Numbered from the stretch's first letter, positions 37,130-50,990 are shown. The stretch is 64,000 bases of DNA from Prochilodus magdalenae (GCA_024036415.1 JAMWET010001334.1:124001-188000); one strand, 5' to 3'. The notes: generated from the sequence alone by a model not told the origin. Translations and numbers: made by a program.

Positions 37130-37669
37130 ACCAGCTTTGCCCTGCAGGACCACATTGAGAGTGAGTGACTTTAATTTCGAGGCTGCTGCTCGTGCATGAG
37201 CCTCATTGAATCCGCTGCCACTCCGAGGCGGTTCTAATCACAGGATCAACAAGCCAAAGCCATGGGAGAACAAATAGATGGAGATGAAATGAACAAATGA
37301 TTAGCATGCTGTGAAAAGTACAATCCGTTTCTTATTTAGCATTTAGATAACTGTCTGTCCTGAGGAGCAGGCTTCAAAGTTGAACCCAGTTTAGGCGAGA
37401 GGGGATTAATTCTCTCTCCTGCATGCTTCATTGAATCTCTCATTACCGAACTTTGTCTGTATTGATGTTAGATTTGATTGAAGATTAGAGCATTTAGCAA
37501 ATCTTGCTTTTCCACGTGTATCAGGGCTGATTTTTTTTTGTCCACCAACGCTCGCTGGTCAATGCCCTCACTTTTATCCTGCGTCTGCTTCATTTAAACT
37601 TCATCAACTTAATCAATGAACTGGAACAGGGAAACGTCCCCATGGTGCAGTGAGCTCCTTTTGTTGGAT

Positions 37670-37670
<1 letters not shown>
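37130..37670. promoter_or_regulatory. Unique block, candidate conserved non-coding element
   Basis: Complex repeat-free sequence between a Tc1 remnant and a CT microsatellite, with GGATTAATTC and GATTAGCATG words. No coding signal. Confidence 0.35.
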
Positions 37671-37672
<2 letters not shown>

Positions 37673-37725
<53 letters not shown>

Positions 37726-38012
37726 CTCTCTCTCTTTCTCCCTCTCATACCCTCTCCCTCCCTCGCTCTCTCCCTCCCCACTCCTTCTCTCACCAGCCCA
37801 CACTAAACCTTAAAATGACACTTATAATGAACTATTTCAATCAATATGATAATGAATATTGGTTTGCACTTGTTTGTCTGGCAGAACAAGATATGTAACA
37901 AGTGACTCTCTCTCTCTCCCTTTCTCTTTCTCTTTCTCTGTCTCTCCCTCTCTCTTTCTAACTCTTTCTTTCTCTCCCTCTTTCTCTATCCCTCTCTCTT
38001 TCTCTTTACTCT
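37673..38012. repeat. Two (CT)n-rich tracts
   Basis: A nearly pure CT tract at 37673-37742 with a C/T-rich tail to about 37795, then a second CT/CTTT-rich tract at 37905-38012, separated by about 100 bp of unique sequence. Confidence 0.95.
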
Positions 38013-38179
38013 TGCCTTGTGCATGGAAAACCTGTGATGTGACCTGTATTGCCATTTGTATCATCCACTGTTGACACTGTCTCTGCAAATTGATCATACA
38101 ATAGAAATTATGAGTGCTGGTGAGGCTGCGGGTCTCAGCATCTAGACAGAGGATTTTACGTCTGTACTGCGTCATTATC

Positions 38180-38180
<1 letters not shown>

Positions 38181-38242
<62 letters not shown>

Positions 38243-38253
38243 TTCTTTCTTTT
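38181..38253. repeat. (CTTT)n microsatellite
   Basis: About 18 copies of the tetranucleotide TTTC. Confidence 0.97.
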
Positions 38254-38620
38254 GAATGCATTAGGGGTTGTACTGCTCCTGTGCTGCTCAGGTGTGTTAC
38301 GCTAGAGTGCAGTATAGATCACCCTTGGAGGTAAAGGCAGTAAATATGTATTGCTATTCCTGCTGTATTGTGTGTACCTATCCTCTCCGCTTTTGCACAC
38401 CTATAATGCACCACACGGAGTACTGCATCATCTTTATATGGCTGCCCAAGGAGCCATTTCCGACGGATTTGCGAGGAAAAATGTACATCCCCATCTGTTG
38501 GCACACTAATAAATGTGCCACGCTGCGGGGCCATCCAGTGGTAATCATATCTTTAATCATCAACTGGCAAGTGATATACATCTCCCCATAAAAACTTCAG
38601 ATTAGAAAACACATCCCTCC
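38254..38620. promoter_or_regulatory. Unique block, candidate conserved non-coding element
   Basis: Dense, repeat-free sequence (for example CCATCTGTTGGCACACTAAT and TTAATCATCAACTGGC) immediately after the CTTT tract. Open frames on both strands show no domain. Confidence 0.3.
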
Positions 38621-39359
38621 TCCTTGTGTCATGGGCCAGTATAGTCATCTCCTTGATGATTGTGTTAGTTGTACATGCAGAAAACACACACACTCTGCTG
38701 CGTAAAGTGCATTTGAATAAACCTGTTAATAAGCGTGCATATCCTGAAATGTTGGGTTATGGGAGCAGACGTTATGAAATGAGATGTTGAATGTATTGCT
38801 TGTTTTATATGAGGGATTAGACGTTAATATTGCCTCAAACCTCTTGGTAGCAAATTTGCATGCCCTCTGTTCAAGTCATGTATTCAAGTAGAAATAATTC
38901 ACAAGAGAAAACAATGAAAACTGCAGCCGTTAATTAACAAATACATGTGATGTAATTTTATGTGCAGGTCGTCTTACTAACTACAGGAGTGGGGGGTCCT
39001 TATTGTGCATTATACAAGACAATATGACCACTGGACTAGTATTCATATTCAATGCTTCACATGCATACAAATTCTATTCAAATATTATTATATCGCTCCA
39101 AGAAAGAAAAGAACAAGTAACAAATCAAGTCTTTGTATTAAAAGTAGCAGAGATAGAAAATATGCACTTTACTATTAGTAACATAATTACATGACTTCAA
39201 AAATGAAAAAACTCAAGAAACCACTCTTCAGTTATATCATTTACAGTCAATGTCGAATAAAATTACACAAAGATATGCATTAAATGCTACCGGTGAGATA
39301 AAAACCACCTGGTAGACCACCAAAACTGTCAACATCAGATAAACAGTACTTAAATCTTT

Positions 39360-39640
39360 CAACTCTTGTCTTCACTATGAGAAGAACTCAGTGCTGTGGG
39401 TCTGTAAGGACATGTAGCTGTCATTAAGACATTACTAAAAAATATACACAGACAATTTAAAAGGTAAACTGCAAATAAAACAAAGAGTTTGCTGGTGCTC
39501 TCAGAACAATGGACTGACCACATCAGAGTCCAGACCTCAACATTGCTCAGTGCCTTTGAAATCACATGGAAAAAATCCCTGCAAATTTCTTTGAAAACCA
39601 AACAGCAGGTCTACTGTAATGGTTACATGATATTACATTT
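39360..39640 (+). mobile_element. Possible Tc1/mariner transposase fragment
   Basis: The plus-strand text near 39508-39590 (GACTGACCACATCAGAGTCC then AGACCTCAACATTG) resembles the Tc1 WPPQSPDLNIIE block followed by a degenerate FEITWKK. Only one block is convincing, and the flanks are not assignable. Confidence 0.35.
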
Positions 39641-40079
39641 AATATGATTTAAAATAAATTGTTATTGTGGAAATGAAGTAAAGGAATTAATGATGGGTGC
39701 AAATGAGTTTTAATAATGCTATCATTTCTGACATACCATATTTTAGTTATGACATTGATGATATCCTATATCATATAGAATGTCTTAGGTAGCAATGCCC
39801 CAGTTTGTCAAGTAACTCTGTGTGTGTGATGCATTTATTTGAACGTAAGAGGCCACAAAAGATATCCAAGCATTACATTAGAGCTGAACATGGCCAAGCC
39901 TGTTTATGTACTACAAAAAGCTTTCAATACAAAACAGGCCCAGTTCTGCTGTAACACTCGCGTCTTCCACTTTGAGCACTGCGAGCATGTTAGACATTAT
40001 AATTTGCAGTTGCAAAGGCAAAAGCAGTGGGCACCCAAAACTGAGACTTATAACTGTTTACAAATCAATTGAAAAGCCA

Positions 40080-40360
40080 TTTTAATCCGGTAAATCGTTA
40101 ATGGTGCTTTACACGTGTCTAATGGTGTTTTCCTCACCTCCAGTGCGAGAGTCCCTGGATGCTAGCATTCATGTGGAGGCTTTCTATTCAAAACCTGCCT
40201 CGGCAAGGCATCTCATTATTTCTGCATGAAAGTATTGGCACAAGAAGAGAAGTGTGATTATTGGTGATAAATATATAAGCATTACGCTTATCTTATTCGG
40301 TGTTCGCCGTATGGGCTCTCGCTCGCAGCGCCACAGGTAACGGGCAATATCTGAACATGC
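40080..40360. promoter_or_regulatory. Unique block, candidate conserved non-coding element
   Basis: Repeat-free sequence, with GATGCTAGCATTCATGTGG and AGTATTGGCACAAG words and several TAAT-like cores. No coding signal. Confidence 0.3.
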
Positions 40361-40759
40361 AGTAGGTGAGGATTCTCCATTTTCTCAACACAGATGCCTT
40401 TTTATAACCATAGAAATTCAGCACCAAGAGCTAAACATAGCAAGAGTGTGACATATAAACACTATATAGCATATAAAGCTAAATAAAAGTGAAGAACATC
40501 ATTTAAAAATGTTGTTTAGAAAGCAACTGAAAGTGATGTTTTGAGTTATTAATATCATTTTGCTATACCTACCAGAGAATTTCTACATGTGTTTTAATGT
40601 GCTATGAGTGAGAAGTGATGACACCAAATGTAGGACGTGAGACTTGGAGATGCTTTTGATGTAGTGGGGGAACTTAAAGGGTTAAAATAATAAGACATAA
40701 CTCACCATATGTCAGCCAATACACACTCTAGTAATACACAGTCTCTCTATTTAAATGTC

Positions 40760-40870
<111 letters not shown>

Positions 40871-41825
40871 CTGGCTGGGCAGGGGTTCTGAGGCTTTCTG
40901 TTTCATCTCTCTCAGTCAGCTTGTAAACAGCTGTCTTGTTTGATTGACAAGTCTACATGCGCTCGACATGGCCAGAGAAAGTCCTCTTCTTTCTCTCTCA
41001 GCACGCTTCGAGCTCACAAACGTGTCAAGTGCACCGTTTCCATCTATCCGTTTAAAATGGTATCACATTGACACGAGAAAAAAAAGAGAGATAACAGAGA
41101 GAAAGAGAAACACCTCATGTCTTTTGCTGGTGCTTTAATCATGCCGGATGCCTGCCATTCCTCCAGCCTCCTCCATGCTGTGACTGGTCAAAGCTACCTG
41201 AATGAGATGTTTCGAAGTGTTAAACTAAATTAACAGGGATTGATGCATGAAAGGGATGCAATTGCAGCTCTTTAAAACAATCATCAAACTGCAGCACAAA
41301 AGACTGCGACGAGAGGACGAGCGCTTCTCTCCACAAAGGACAGCATGTGCATTGATCCATGCTATCTGTTACACAGCTTTGCATCTCATGCGTGTGAGAC
41401 ACTAACGGTTTACGACATGTGTGTCTTTCAATTGCCACCAAACACTTGATGAGACGTCCATAGTGATGTAAGAGTCTGAAAACACCTAGAAAAGCAAATG
41501 GGAAAAAGTTACATGTATAACACATAATACTTTACTGCTGCATTCCCCGCAAAGCAACAGTAATAATGCTAAACAGTAAATTATTTTTAACCTGGAACAC
41601 GCAAGTTTGCTCCTAAATGTGTGCAGCAATAATGTGTGCAGTATAGCTCCTGCTGGTTCTCCTGCTGGTTTTATTAGAGATCTAATCTTATTCTTATTCC
41701 TCCATTCAGAGGATCCTGAAAATATTAGTCACATAGAGGTATGTTTAATGTAGGTGTGTTCATGACTTATTTGCATATACAGATAAGGGAGGGAACAGGG
41801 TTGAGAAATTTATATATGTATATAT

Positions 41826-42240
41826 ACACCGATCAGCCATAACATTAAAACCCCCTTCTTGATTCTACACTCATTTTACATTTTATCAGCTCCACTTACC
41901 ACACAGATGCACTTTGTAGTTCCACAAGTACAGTGTGTAGTCCATCTGCTTCTCTGGATACTTTGTTATCCCCCATTCACCCTGTTCTTCCATGGCCAGT
42001 ACCCCCATAGGTGCAATACAGTGTAGGTATAATGTGTGTGGCGGTGTGTTAGTGTGTGTTGTGATGGTGTGAGTGGACTGCTACTGAAGTTTATAAACAC
42101 TCACTGTCCACTCTATTAGACACTTTAAACTTACTGGCCCACCTCGTAGATGTAAAGTCAGTGATGATTGTTGATCTGTTGCTGCGGAGTTTGTGCTGGT
42201 CATCTTCTAGACCACAGTTACTTCTAGGGTTTTTTAACTG
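41826..42240 (+). mobile_element. Teleost interspersed repeat (family name uncertain)
   Basis: It opens with ACCGATCAGCCATAACATTA, a very common fish repeat start, and carries the family's blocks in order: ATTTTATCAGCTCCACTTAC, TTCTCTGGATACTTTGTTA, CACTGTCCACTCTATTAGAC and GTAGATGTAAAGTCAG. I know it as a widespread non-autonomous repeat but cannot name the class with certainty. Confidence 0.75.
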
Positions 42241-42711
42241 GGATAGACAAAGGGTGGCAAAGGCATGTCTAGAGGGGGCCACAATGTGTTTTTAATCTGT
42301 GCACACATGTGATTTTTTTTTACATGCGTTAATATTCTACTAATAATAGACATAGGTTAATAGGCTACATGCATACACCTAGCTGTTGATGTTTGGTGTC
42401 CTATTTTGCATAACCTTTGTTGTGAAAGGGTAACAATAACAATGACAATTTTATTTTTCCTGAGTTCATTTATAAAATTTAATGACCTAAAAATAACTGA
42501 AATATACAACAAGAGAAACTCCCATCAACAATGCATGAAGACACATACAAACAATTCTGGTTGGACACGAGTACCTGCAGTAAATGTTCTCTGCAGACAA
42601 GACATACACAAGATCTATGTGAAAGACTAATATCATTAGGAGAGAATAAATGCAAACAAGATTATTTAAACACTGTGCAAAATTAACTTACGTTAAGATC
42701 CCTAAACAATC

Positions 42712-42714
<3 letters not shown>

Positions 42715-42795
<81 letters not shown>
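42715..42795. repeat. (GA)n microsatellite
   Basis: About 80 bp of perfect GA. Confidence 0.98.
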
Positions 42796-42799
<4 letters not shown>

Positions 42800-45160
42800 T
42801 AGAATACCTCCATTGGTACAAAAAAAGATTTGATAGAACTGATCTTTTAATTTAACTATCTAATGATGTGCTACATGGCTACATCAAGACAAAATTAGTG
42901 CAGTGGAGGAACTGAAAAATCAATATTATCCTAGCTAGCTGTCTTATTAACATAACAACCTCATTAAGGGAGTTGGCAAGCTTGACCTTGCTTCACGGTA
43001 CACTGGTTGAGATCCATGAGTCAAATATCTAGCTAGCCACTTAGCCTAAGCAAAAGACTACAGTTTTAGAATGTGGATGAAAGTGAATTTAATCTGGGTA
43101 GCAGGGATGAAATTCACACAGTTTATTGGATTACATGGTGGACTTAATTTACTATTTGGAAACTGTGCTTGCAAGTGAAGGGGAATCAGTTGCAAAAGAG
43201 CTGAGTCTTAGACTCCAGTCTGTATGAAAGTCAGTGTCACTGTTAGACAGTGGGTCTAAGAGTCACAAGGCTTGATTTTTTTTATTTTATTTACTGTAAT
43301 CAGCTCGAGGGACCTTCTGATGGAGCACTGAGTAATTACCAGCTTTAAATCATGCTCAGGAGCCACTGTAGAACAAATTCAGTTTCTACACACTTTGCAC
43401 ATTTTGCAGACAGAGTGACGAGTTTCATGTGATTTCCGGCCGATGACTCCCTTAAAGGCAAAACAGCCAAACACCCACCTCACGGCAAAGTGGAAGCCAA
43501 TGATGCGCCAAAATTCTGCGATGACATCTGGGGTGGTCAATCAGATTGAAGGGGTGACAAGCCTTTGAAACAAATGTGCGTACATTGTTAAGTTCTGTAT
43601 ATTATCTCAAAGAGTAAATGCCATTTAAGTCCATTGGATTGGATTTACCCTTGTTCAGTCATGCAACCATATCCTCAAGGGTCACTATTCAGTCAATTCT
43701 ATTTAATTAATCCAAAATTCAAAATGTAAACAAAGAGTACACAATAACACTTAACACAAAATACTATATTCTAGATTGTACATGTTGCTATGCATTTAAC
43801 ATGATGTTATATACATTATATCTATTTACAGTATATACAGTGGGTGTAAAATGATTCTGTACATGACATGATGCTGCACTTTGGATATAAGGGTCATTCA
43901 TACAATACTTTTGTGTCCCAATAATAACAAATAATATAATTTCTCTTCCTAAAATAATTAGCATCTTTCAAATGTCACGCATAATGCAGTCTACCTCCAA
44001 ATATCATTTTATGCATTTTACACTGGTCCTATTCCTGAGACACTAGTGGTTTTCCCATGTCCCTATAGTCCAAAGCATTCTGTTTTTGTTAAGAAAATAT
44101 GAGGTATAATCATAAAAATCTTTGATTTTTTTAGCATGTATTAAAAGTTTTAATCCTCTCTAAACAATGGATAGCATTTTGTGTTTTATTTTGTCACTGA
44201 TTAAAGGGGATTTTCACATATTCCTCAAGTTACTGTCCACTCTGTTATGTCTCACATCATCTTTTTGGAGGAAAAACAATTGTGGAAGGTGAGCATCTAA
44301 CTTCTCATTTCAATGTCCAGTTTCCCTCATTTCAACCTTTTAGTCCTTTCAGAACTTTTATGCTAGTCTGGGTTTGCTAACAAGGGACTAATGATGTTAA
44401 AAATTCCACCCTGTTATTGTTCGCCCCGATTACCACCTAAGACCTAACAGGGTGGACATGCATATGACAGGGTGGACATCATATTGTGTCTACAAAGTGC
44501 GTGCATGATTTGAGTAGCTTTATTATTCCAGCTGGTTGGAATAATGACAGAAATATGAATATTAAGTGTTATTATATTTTAAAGAAAACCCTTAAATGCA
44601 GCTGAGGGCAGTGAATCCTTAACATTTATTGTTTTTTTTACCAGTATTAAAGTTCATATAAGCATCTATGTGATACAAAAAACAACAACAAAAAACATTA
44701 ATAAAACCTTTAATTACTATCTAAAAGGAGACCAAAACATGGACCCATAAAAATAATCAAAACAGTTCCAGCAAGCATTTTAAATAAAACAAAAAAAGTG
44801 AAATCATTTGCTGGTCAGAATCTCAGACACAGCATTTGTTCGATAATTTTTTTTTTTAAATAACGAAGACATTAAAAATCACTTTAAAGCTGAAAAGGAA
44901 CATACTAGCTTTTAGATAATAATGGGTGTAGACATCAGTTTAAGTCATAAGTCTTTCAAATATATGTGCATATGTCTGTAGCAGGGTGGAGGTCAGAAAC
45001 TTCATTAAAAAGTTTTAATAAATGAAACAGTTTGTGAGCTAGACTAGAATTAGTTTTGGAAAGTTTAACATGTACCTTTCATAACAAAGCATAACAAATA
45101 AATAAAAAAAATATGTTTAATTTCCAAAAGTCTATCATAGTATCATGGTATATGCCCAGA
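42800..45160. other. AT-rich gene-free stretch
   Basis: Single-copy, AT-rich. 44395-44490 holds two near copies of ACAGGGTGGACAT (44448 and 44469). No gene or clear transposon. Confidence 0.5.
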
Positions 45161-45164
45161 ATCT

Positions 45165-45428
45165 GGCAGTTATGGTCAGTACCGGCAGTTATAGTTAGTA
45201 CTGGTAGTTATAGTTAGTACTGGCAGTTATAGTTAGTACTGGCAGTTATAGTTAGTACTGGTAGTTATAGCTAGTACTGGCAGTTATAGTTAGTACTGGT
45301 AGTTATAGCTAGTACTGGCAGTTATAGTTAGTACTGGTAGTTATAGCTAGTACTGGCAGTTATAGTTAGTACTGGTAGTTATAGCTAGTACTGGCAGTTA
45401 TAGTTAGTACTGGCAGTTATAGCTAGGG
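45165..45428. repeat. 19-bp minisatellite with 38-bp higher-order unit, 14 copies
   Basis: Fourteen head-to-tail 19-bp copies of GGCAGTTATAGTTAGTACT. From copy 6 to copy 13 the variants GGTAG...GCTAG and GGCAG...GTTAG alternate strictly, so the effective unit there is 38 bp. Confidence 0.97.
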
Positions 45429-45839
45429 ATCAAAAGCCTTTTTATAACTTCTTCGAGGTGTACAATAAAGGCTGTGTTTGATTTTGAATTGAGTCAATAA
45501 ATGAGCTAAATATTTTTTTAAAGTAAAGTTTAAGTTACCCCAGATAACATTCTGATTTGGGCTAATACCGCATTGCTCAAGCTCTTTCTAAGATGTGATT
45601 TGTTTATTATACATTTTAAAAGATATACATTATACATCTCTATATACATTTTATGCATCTATCTACGTTCAGTTTCTAGCCAGCCTTTCAGGGCATTTCT
45701 ACATACTATATTACATATGATCTGTTTTGAATCCTGAGCATTCAAAAAAGCACTGAGCACTGATATTACACTCCATTGATACCTTGTGTCCACAAACATT
45801 GGAGTTTTGTAAAGAAATGTCAACTAGAAACATCCAGTG

Positions 45840-46930
45840 AAGAGGGGGGTGGACAGATAAAGCACATGAAAGAGTGTATATTGGGGTATTTGGGAAGTAT
45901 TTGAGTTTAGCCCCTACAGGCGAGGTGTTTATTTGGTCAGTAGTGTGGAGAGGCAGAGAGATAATTGAATTTCCTCTGAGCATCAGACAGAAAGAGCTTT
46001 TTGTCCCCATGTCTTCAGTTCATCCATTACGCTGCTGTATCGGCTCTCTGTGTGCCCCCCTTCCACCCTCTGTCAACACTCAGGACACACATTTAGACAC
46101 CTATCTCACTGCTAGTGACATGTCACTTTTGAGTTTCACATCAAATCACACCAGGTCTGAATAAAGAGGGTACTGGTGTGGGAGCCTGGCACGGTGCAAA
46201 GTCCCAGGCAAAAGAGGATATGTGAAATATCAAAGATGAAATAGCCAGGCTTTGTGCTTTTAGCCGCTAGTCGCTAGCTCTGTAAAACAAAGGGCCTCCA
46301 TCTCTCTCTGTCTTTGCACCTTGCTATGTTTGCACATCTGCACGGACTGTAGCTCTGCCCAGATTTACTACAACGGGACTTTTGCATATGCGCTTTCATT
46401 TAAGTAAAGAGAATATATGCATGAAAAAAAGAGAAAAAAACAGATGAAAAACCATGCAATTATGTCCTTGATCGGGTTAAGCTCCCTTTTGCCAGCGCTC
46501 CAAACCAGCAGCGTCCGAAAAAGTGAAAAAGCTGCCTCCAAATGGGTGGTGTCCAGGCTTTGGCCAAAAAACAGGTCCAAAAACAGGCCCAAAAACCGCC
46601 TCCCACCCCATAAACCCCCTTTCCCCGCAGCCCTGGCTGCCGTTGGCCCCATCTCGCATTCCTCAGATCAGCGTCCAGGCCTCTCCTCCCCTTCTCCCGC
46701 TCCCTCGCTCCCCGTCCCAGATAATGGAGCGCTCTCGCCTCTGTTAGGCTGCCAAGGGCCTGCCGCTTCTGCCCGCCAATAATGACCTGAGGGGATGCCT
46801 CGTGACAGGCCGGCTATAATAACGCCTCCAGCCACGGACAAAGCAGCCCCCAGGGCTCTATTTTTAAATACTTTATACTTTAGAGCGAGGGCTAAGAGTC
46901 ATTTATTGTTTTTTAGGTCATGTGTATGGA
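45840..46930. promoter_or_regulatory. Unique block, candidate regulatory region
   Basis: Complex sequence, C-rich at 46580-46860, with no microsatellite. Frames on both strands (up to 121 codons) have no family resemblance. A candidate element of the gene desert. Confidence 0.3.
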
Positions 46931-47319
46931 TGGGTGCTGGAGTGCTAGAGTGTGGGCAAGCAAGAGAGAGAGGGAGAGAGAGAGGCAGAGGAGAGTCATC
47001 CTACTCGTGAGCATTTTAGCAAAGGGAAGAATGTCTTTTCTAAAATGGGCATACAAATTTGCACAGCAGTGCCAGTTTAGGGTGCAGTCAGTGTTTCAGA
47101 TTACTGCTGACTGCTTAAAGGAGCCCATATCAGGGAAAACAGAATTCACCTCGCTATTTGGAAACGAAAGAGACCAGTGTAGTTTGTAAACATTGTTAAG
47201 GTCTCAAAAGTCCATAGGCAGGAACTATGATCCAAAACAGCCCAATTTGAGTTGGATTTCTGTGGTCTTGCCGTAAATATCAATACATTTATACAGAAAC
47301 TGACGGTTAAATTCTAAGG

Positions 47320-47570
47320 TGTAAATGGGTAAGAAGGTCATGTTACAGCAAGAAGGACTTGGGTTCAGTTCTACTTGACAATCATACTCTTTCCTGTGAG
47401 TTTGCACGGTCTACCAGTGTTTCTTTCATGTCGGCATGCCCTGTGGTTACCAAAGGTTCAAACACCTAATACATGTGATTAGGAGAGTTGGAGATATTAA
47501 ATCGGCTCTATGTGTGAATGTGTATGTCTGTGTGTCTGCCCTGTGATAGACTAGTGACAGATAATTATGA
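47320..47570 (+). mobile_element. Decayed copy of a common fish SINE-like repeat
   Basis: Blocks in order: GGGTTCAGTTCTAC, a TGTGAGTTTGCACGGTC-like segment, TGTGAATGTGTATGTCTGTG, and CTGCCCTGTGATAGACTAGTGA. This order matches a ubiquitous teleost repeat as I recall it (GTGGGTTCGA, GTGTGAGTGAATGTGTG, TGCCCTGTGAAGGACTGGCG). Heavily diverged. Confidence 0.55.
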
Positions 47571-47574
47571 ACAT

Positions 47575-48410
47575 TGTTGATGATCTAAAGCATTCAAATG
47601 TGGCTAATATGCAAAGTAAGATCAATTAGGAGGGAGGAAAATACTTTTTCACAGCACTGTAAACCATAATACAGACTGTGAAGAATTTCATGAACATAGA
47701 TATGCAGTACATGTATATAAGAGGTCTGAGATCACATATGATACAGTATAATGTAGAATATGTTACTGTGTAATATGGATATGGATGTGGAGAGCAGTTA
47801 CAGGAGAAGTTACAGTCAGTACATAATTGAAACAACAACACAGTTTTTGGGTTATTTGTTTAATTTGGTCCTCTTTATTTTTTGTTATAATCAGAGCTGC
47901 CACTTGCCACCACACAAGGCAGGCAACTGCTTGGGGCCTCAGACCAGTAGGGGCCCCTGAGGGTCTATTTATATTTTGGAATTTTTCAGAAGTTTTTTAT
48001 TTTTTATCTTCTTTGTGTTTATATATTGCCAATAATGGCAATGTAAGCTTTAGTAATAAAAATAGTTTTTTGTTGGTGTCAGATTATTTATAACATAATG
48101 GTGATGAATGCCTCATTTATGCAGTTCTAAAACAGCAACTTAAAGCTTGAGACCTGCTAAGACTTTAATAGCTGAAGAATTGCCACCCTATTCGTACTGC
48201 CATTCGTGGGGGGGGGGATGTATTTAAAATTCATTTTGTCACATTGTGAGTTTAGAGCAGAGAGTGCTGTCAGGGCACTGAGAATTAACTCGGTGTCCCC
48301 ACTGTCACAAAAAAAGGCTTCAAGGTTGCGTCCTTGAACACAGTCTTTATTTTTAAGAGAACTGTGAAGCAGAAGTATGTGGAAACTGTGTCAGCCGGAG
48401 TAATGGCAGC
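47575..48410. other. AT-rich gene-free stretch
   Basis: No gene. 47890-47960 has CACTTGCCACCACACAAGGC, GCAACTGCTTGGGGCCTC and a CCAGTAGGGGCCCC run, reminiscent of a LINE or SINE fragment but not assignable. Confidence 0.45.
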
Positions 48411-48419
48411 TTTCTCTTG

Positions 48420-48456
<37 letters not shown>

Positions 48457-48459
48457 TGC

Positions 48460-48860
48460 AGCACTGCGGTTAGTCAGTCAGCAGTTTTGGTCCAGACCCA
48501 CTCCTCCACGTAATCAATTCAGCTCCTTAGGGCTCCTCGTCATTAAGCATAACGATTTGACCCACTTGACTTCATTCTGCCATGTTTCGTCCTCCAAAGT
48601 ATAACGTTCAAACAGATGTGGAATAAAAAAGTGAACTGTACAGCTGCAGAAAGCCCCCTGAGTGACTCAGCATTAGTGAAATGAAGAAGCATCACTTTAG
48701 CTCAGGTCAGGAGACCGGCCTGCTTGTGCTGTGATGCTACTATAAAGTCTCAGTCAGCAAAACTCTCAGCCTGCATTTAGGTGCTGTGTTAGTCTTCAGT
48801 TTCTGTTGCTGCGAGCACATTGTTTGACACCTAGTTCTGAAATCATACTTGGCTGGGGAT
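48460..48860. other. Unique gene-free block
   Basis: Follows a short (CT)n run at 48425-48453. Repeat-free, no coding signal. Confidence 0.4.
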
Positions 48861-49007
48861 GAAGCATTTTTTGGAGAGGAAATGATGTCACTAAAAACTA
48901 GCTCTGGTCAGAAAGGTATAAATCATATGCAAGAATATATTTCAGGACAAAAGTCCTGAAATATAATAAGTGGTTAAGGTCATGTTTGAGTATTGTTATG
49001 CTATGTA

Positions 49008-49019
49008 CATATATATATT

Positions 49020-49046
<27 letters not shown>
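49008..49046. repeat. (AT)n microsatellite
   Basis: About 35 bp of alternating AT followed by poly-T. Confidence 0.95.
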
Positions 49047-49049
<3 letters not shown>

Positions 49050-49050
<1 letters not shown>

Positions 49051-50935
49051 TTTTTTTTACTTAATACTTATGGGACCTATGTATGACCCCAGGATAAAAA
49101 CACAAACATGTGTGTGTATGTGTGTGTGTGACCGCAGACCGATAGAGCACAGCTGCAGAGAGAGCTCTGGGGAGAAAGGGACAGAGTGGGGAGAGAGCAG
49201 GAACATATTTCACCTTATTGATTTTGTCGATCGTTCTAAATGAGGAGCACTTTAGGCCAAGAGCTCACCACTGTGGCTCCGCCAGCCTGACACAGGACCA
49301 TGCCACTGAGCTACATGTAATTATAACACACACACGCACACATACAGACCTTGTGTGTCTGCTGGTATGTGTGCCTTTCTCATGGGAATAAATCAAAGCT
49401 TGGTCGTCTTTCATTCCTCCATCATTCCACTCATAACTGTACCATAACTCATTTTTGCTTGGGACACATATGAACTGCAGCTCCACTTTATAAAACACTT
49501 AATAAGAGAAATGTGGCTTGATTTGTTGACTTGCATATGTACAGGGTTCCAGGGTACATGTGTATACATCAACAAAATTGGGAAGCAGGATCTGTATGTG
49601 CACACCTCCAAAGCAATCTGTATTTTTTATGCACTTGTTTATTTGTATGTGCATCATTTGAAGGATCAGCTTCCCTTTACATTGTGTGAACATTTCTTGA
49701 GGAATGAGAAAAGTTCAGGTTTTCAGATGTCAACATTTCCATGACATTTTTATCACATTATTGTGCTTTGTTTTCTCAGGTGACACCAGTGCCTTCTCTC
49801 ATGAGCTTTATGTACATCAGCAGTATATTCATCAAACGTCATTCTGTTACAAATGGCTTCTTAACGTGAATATTGATTACAATGAGTGTTAACTTCATAG
49901 TGCTTTACCTGTCTGCCAATAATCAATAAGCTTATGCGGGACTTTCGTTTGTATTATAGACATTCATGGAAAAGCTGACATTCTGAGTCTCCTGTGTAAT
50001 TATATGTGATCTTTAGAGTCCCTTAAGCGCCCCTGTCTGCAAAATATAGATTTTTGTGTGTTTTTGCCATGTTTACTGACACACTAGCATAGCTTAGCTG
50101 TCAGAACAGAACTCGTTTTGTTTTTTAAAAAATTTTCATTCCAGCAGCACATCATTTACAATGGCTAAAAATTCCACGATAAATGGAACAGGAGTCAAAG
50201 CTGCTTTAAAACATGTTTTTCTATAAACTTCACCTTTTTGCTTTCCTTCTCCTTCTCCTGTGCAGTTTTGGAGATAGAGGGTTTTGTTACAATGGTGATG
50301 ATATGTGTGCATGTACATAAACAAACAATCTAACATGAAGAATATAGAGCAGAAAATATAGAGAAGTTAAGTTTCTGGAATTGTTCCTGATCCCAAAGAT
50401 TTTTCTTTCTCATACAGCCAATTTAAAAAGTAGGCTCATTATTCAGTTCTTTTTAAGTTATATTATTCATATTATTGTAAAAATGATAACTTAGTGGCTA
50501 TTATGAAACTAAATGTAATATCTCCAGTTGGTCCAGATAATCTCTCGCTTTAGTCTGCCCTGTATATAATAAATCATGCTCAGCTGTTATCATACTTATG
50601 AAAATGTTCAGTTCTGAAATGTATACATTTCTGGATTTCAAGATGCTCCAGATGTTCTGTTGGCTGGATACTAAATCAGTAAATCGGCCTTCCTCCAGAA
50701 GCTCTTTTCTCTCCGTGTCATCAGAGGCAGTGTAGAGGCAGCGTGTGAGCAGGCGGCGGAGGACTGGGACGCGCTCTGTTATTAAAGTGTGATCAAACAT
50801 GGGGCTTAAGTGGAAAATAAATATCCAGATCTAATAAGCCTCTCAGCCAGATCGTGTAAATGCAAATTTCTCAAGCTGGTACCCATCCATCCTGCAGAGA
50901 GGAAGAAAAAAAACAAGAACATAGTGTAGTGGCCA
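49050..50935. other. Gene-free stretch, nothing recognised
   Basis: Single-copy DNA with short GT and CA runs (49105-49130 and 49326-49344). A 99-codon minus-strand frame at 50501-50800 has no domain I recognise. Confidence 0.45.
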
Positions 50936-50936
50936 C

Positions 50937-50956
50937 CACACACACACACACACACG

Positions 50957-50989
<33 letters not shown>

Positions 50990-50990
50990 T
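50937..50990. repeat. (CA)n/(CG) microsatellite
   Basis: Alternating CA with CG steps, an alternating purine-pyrimidine tract. Confidence 0.95.
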
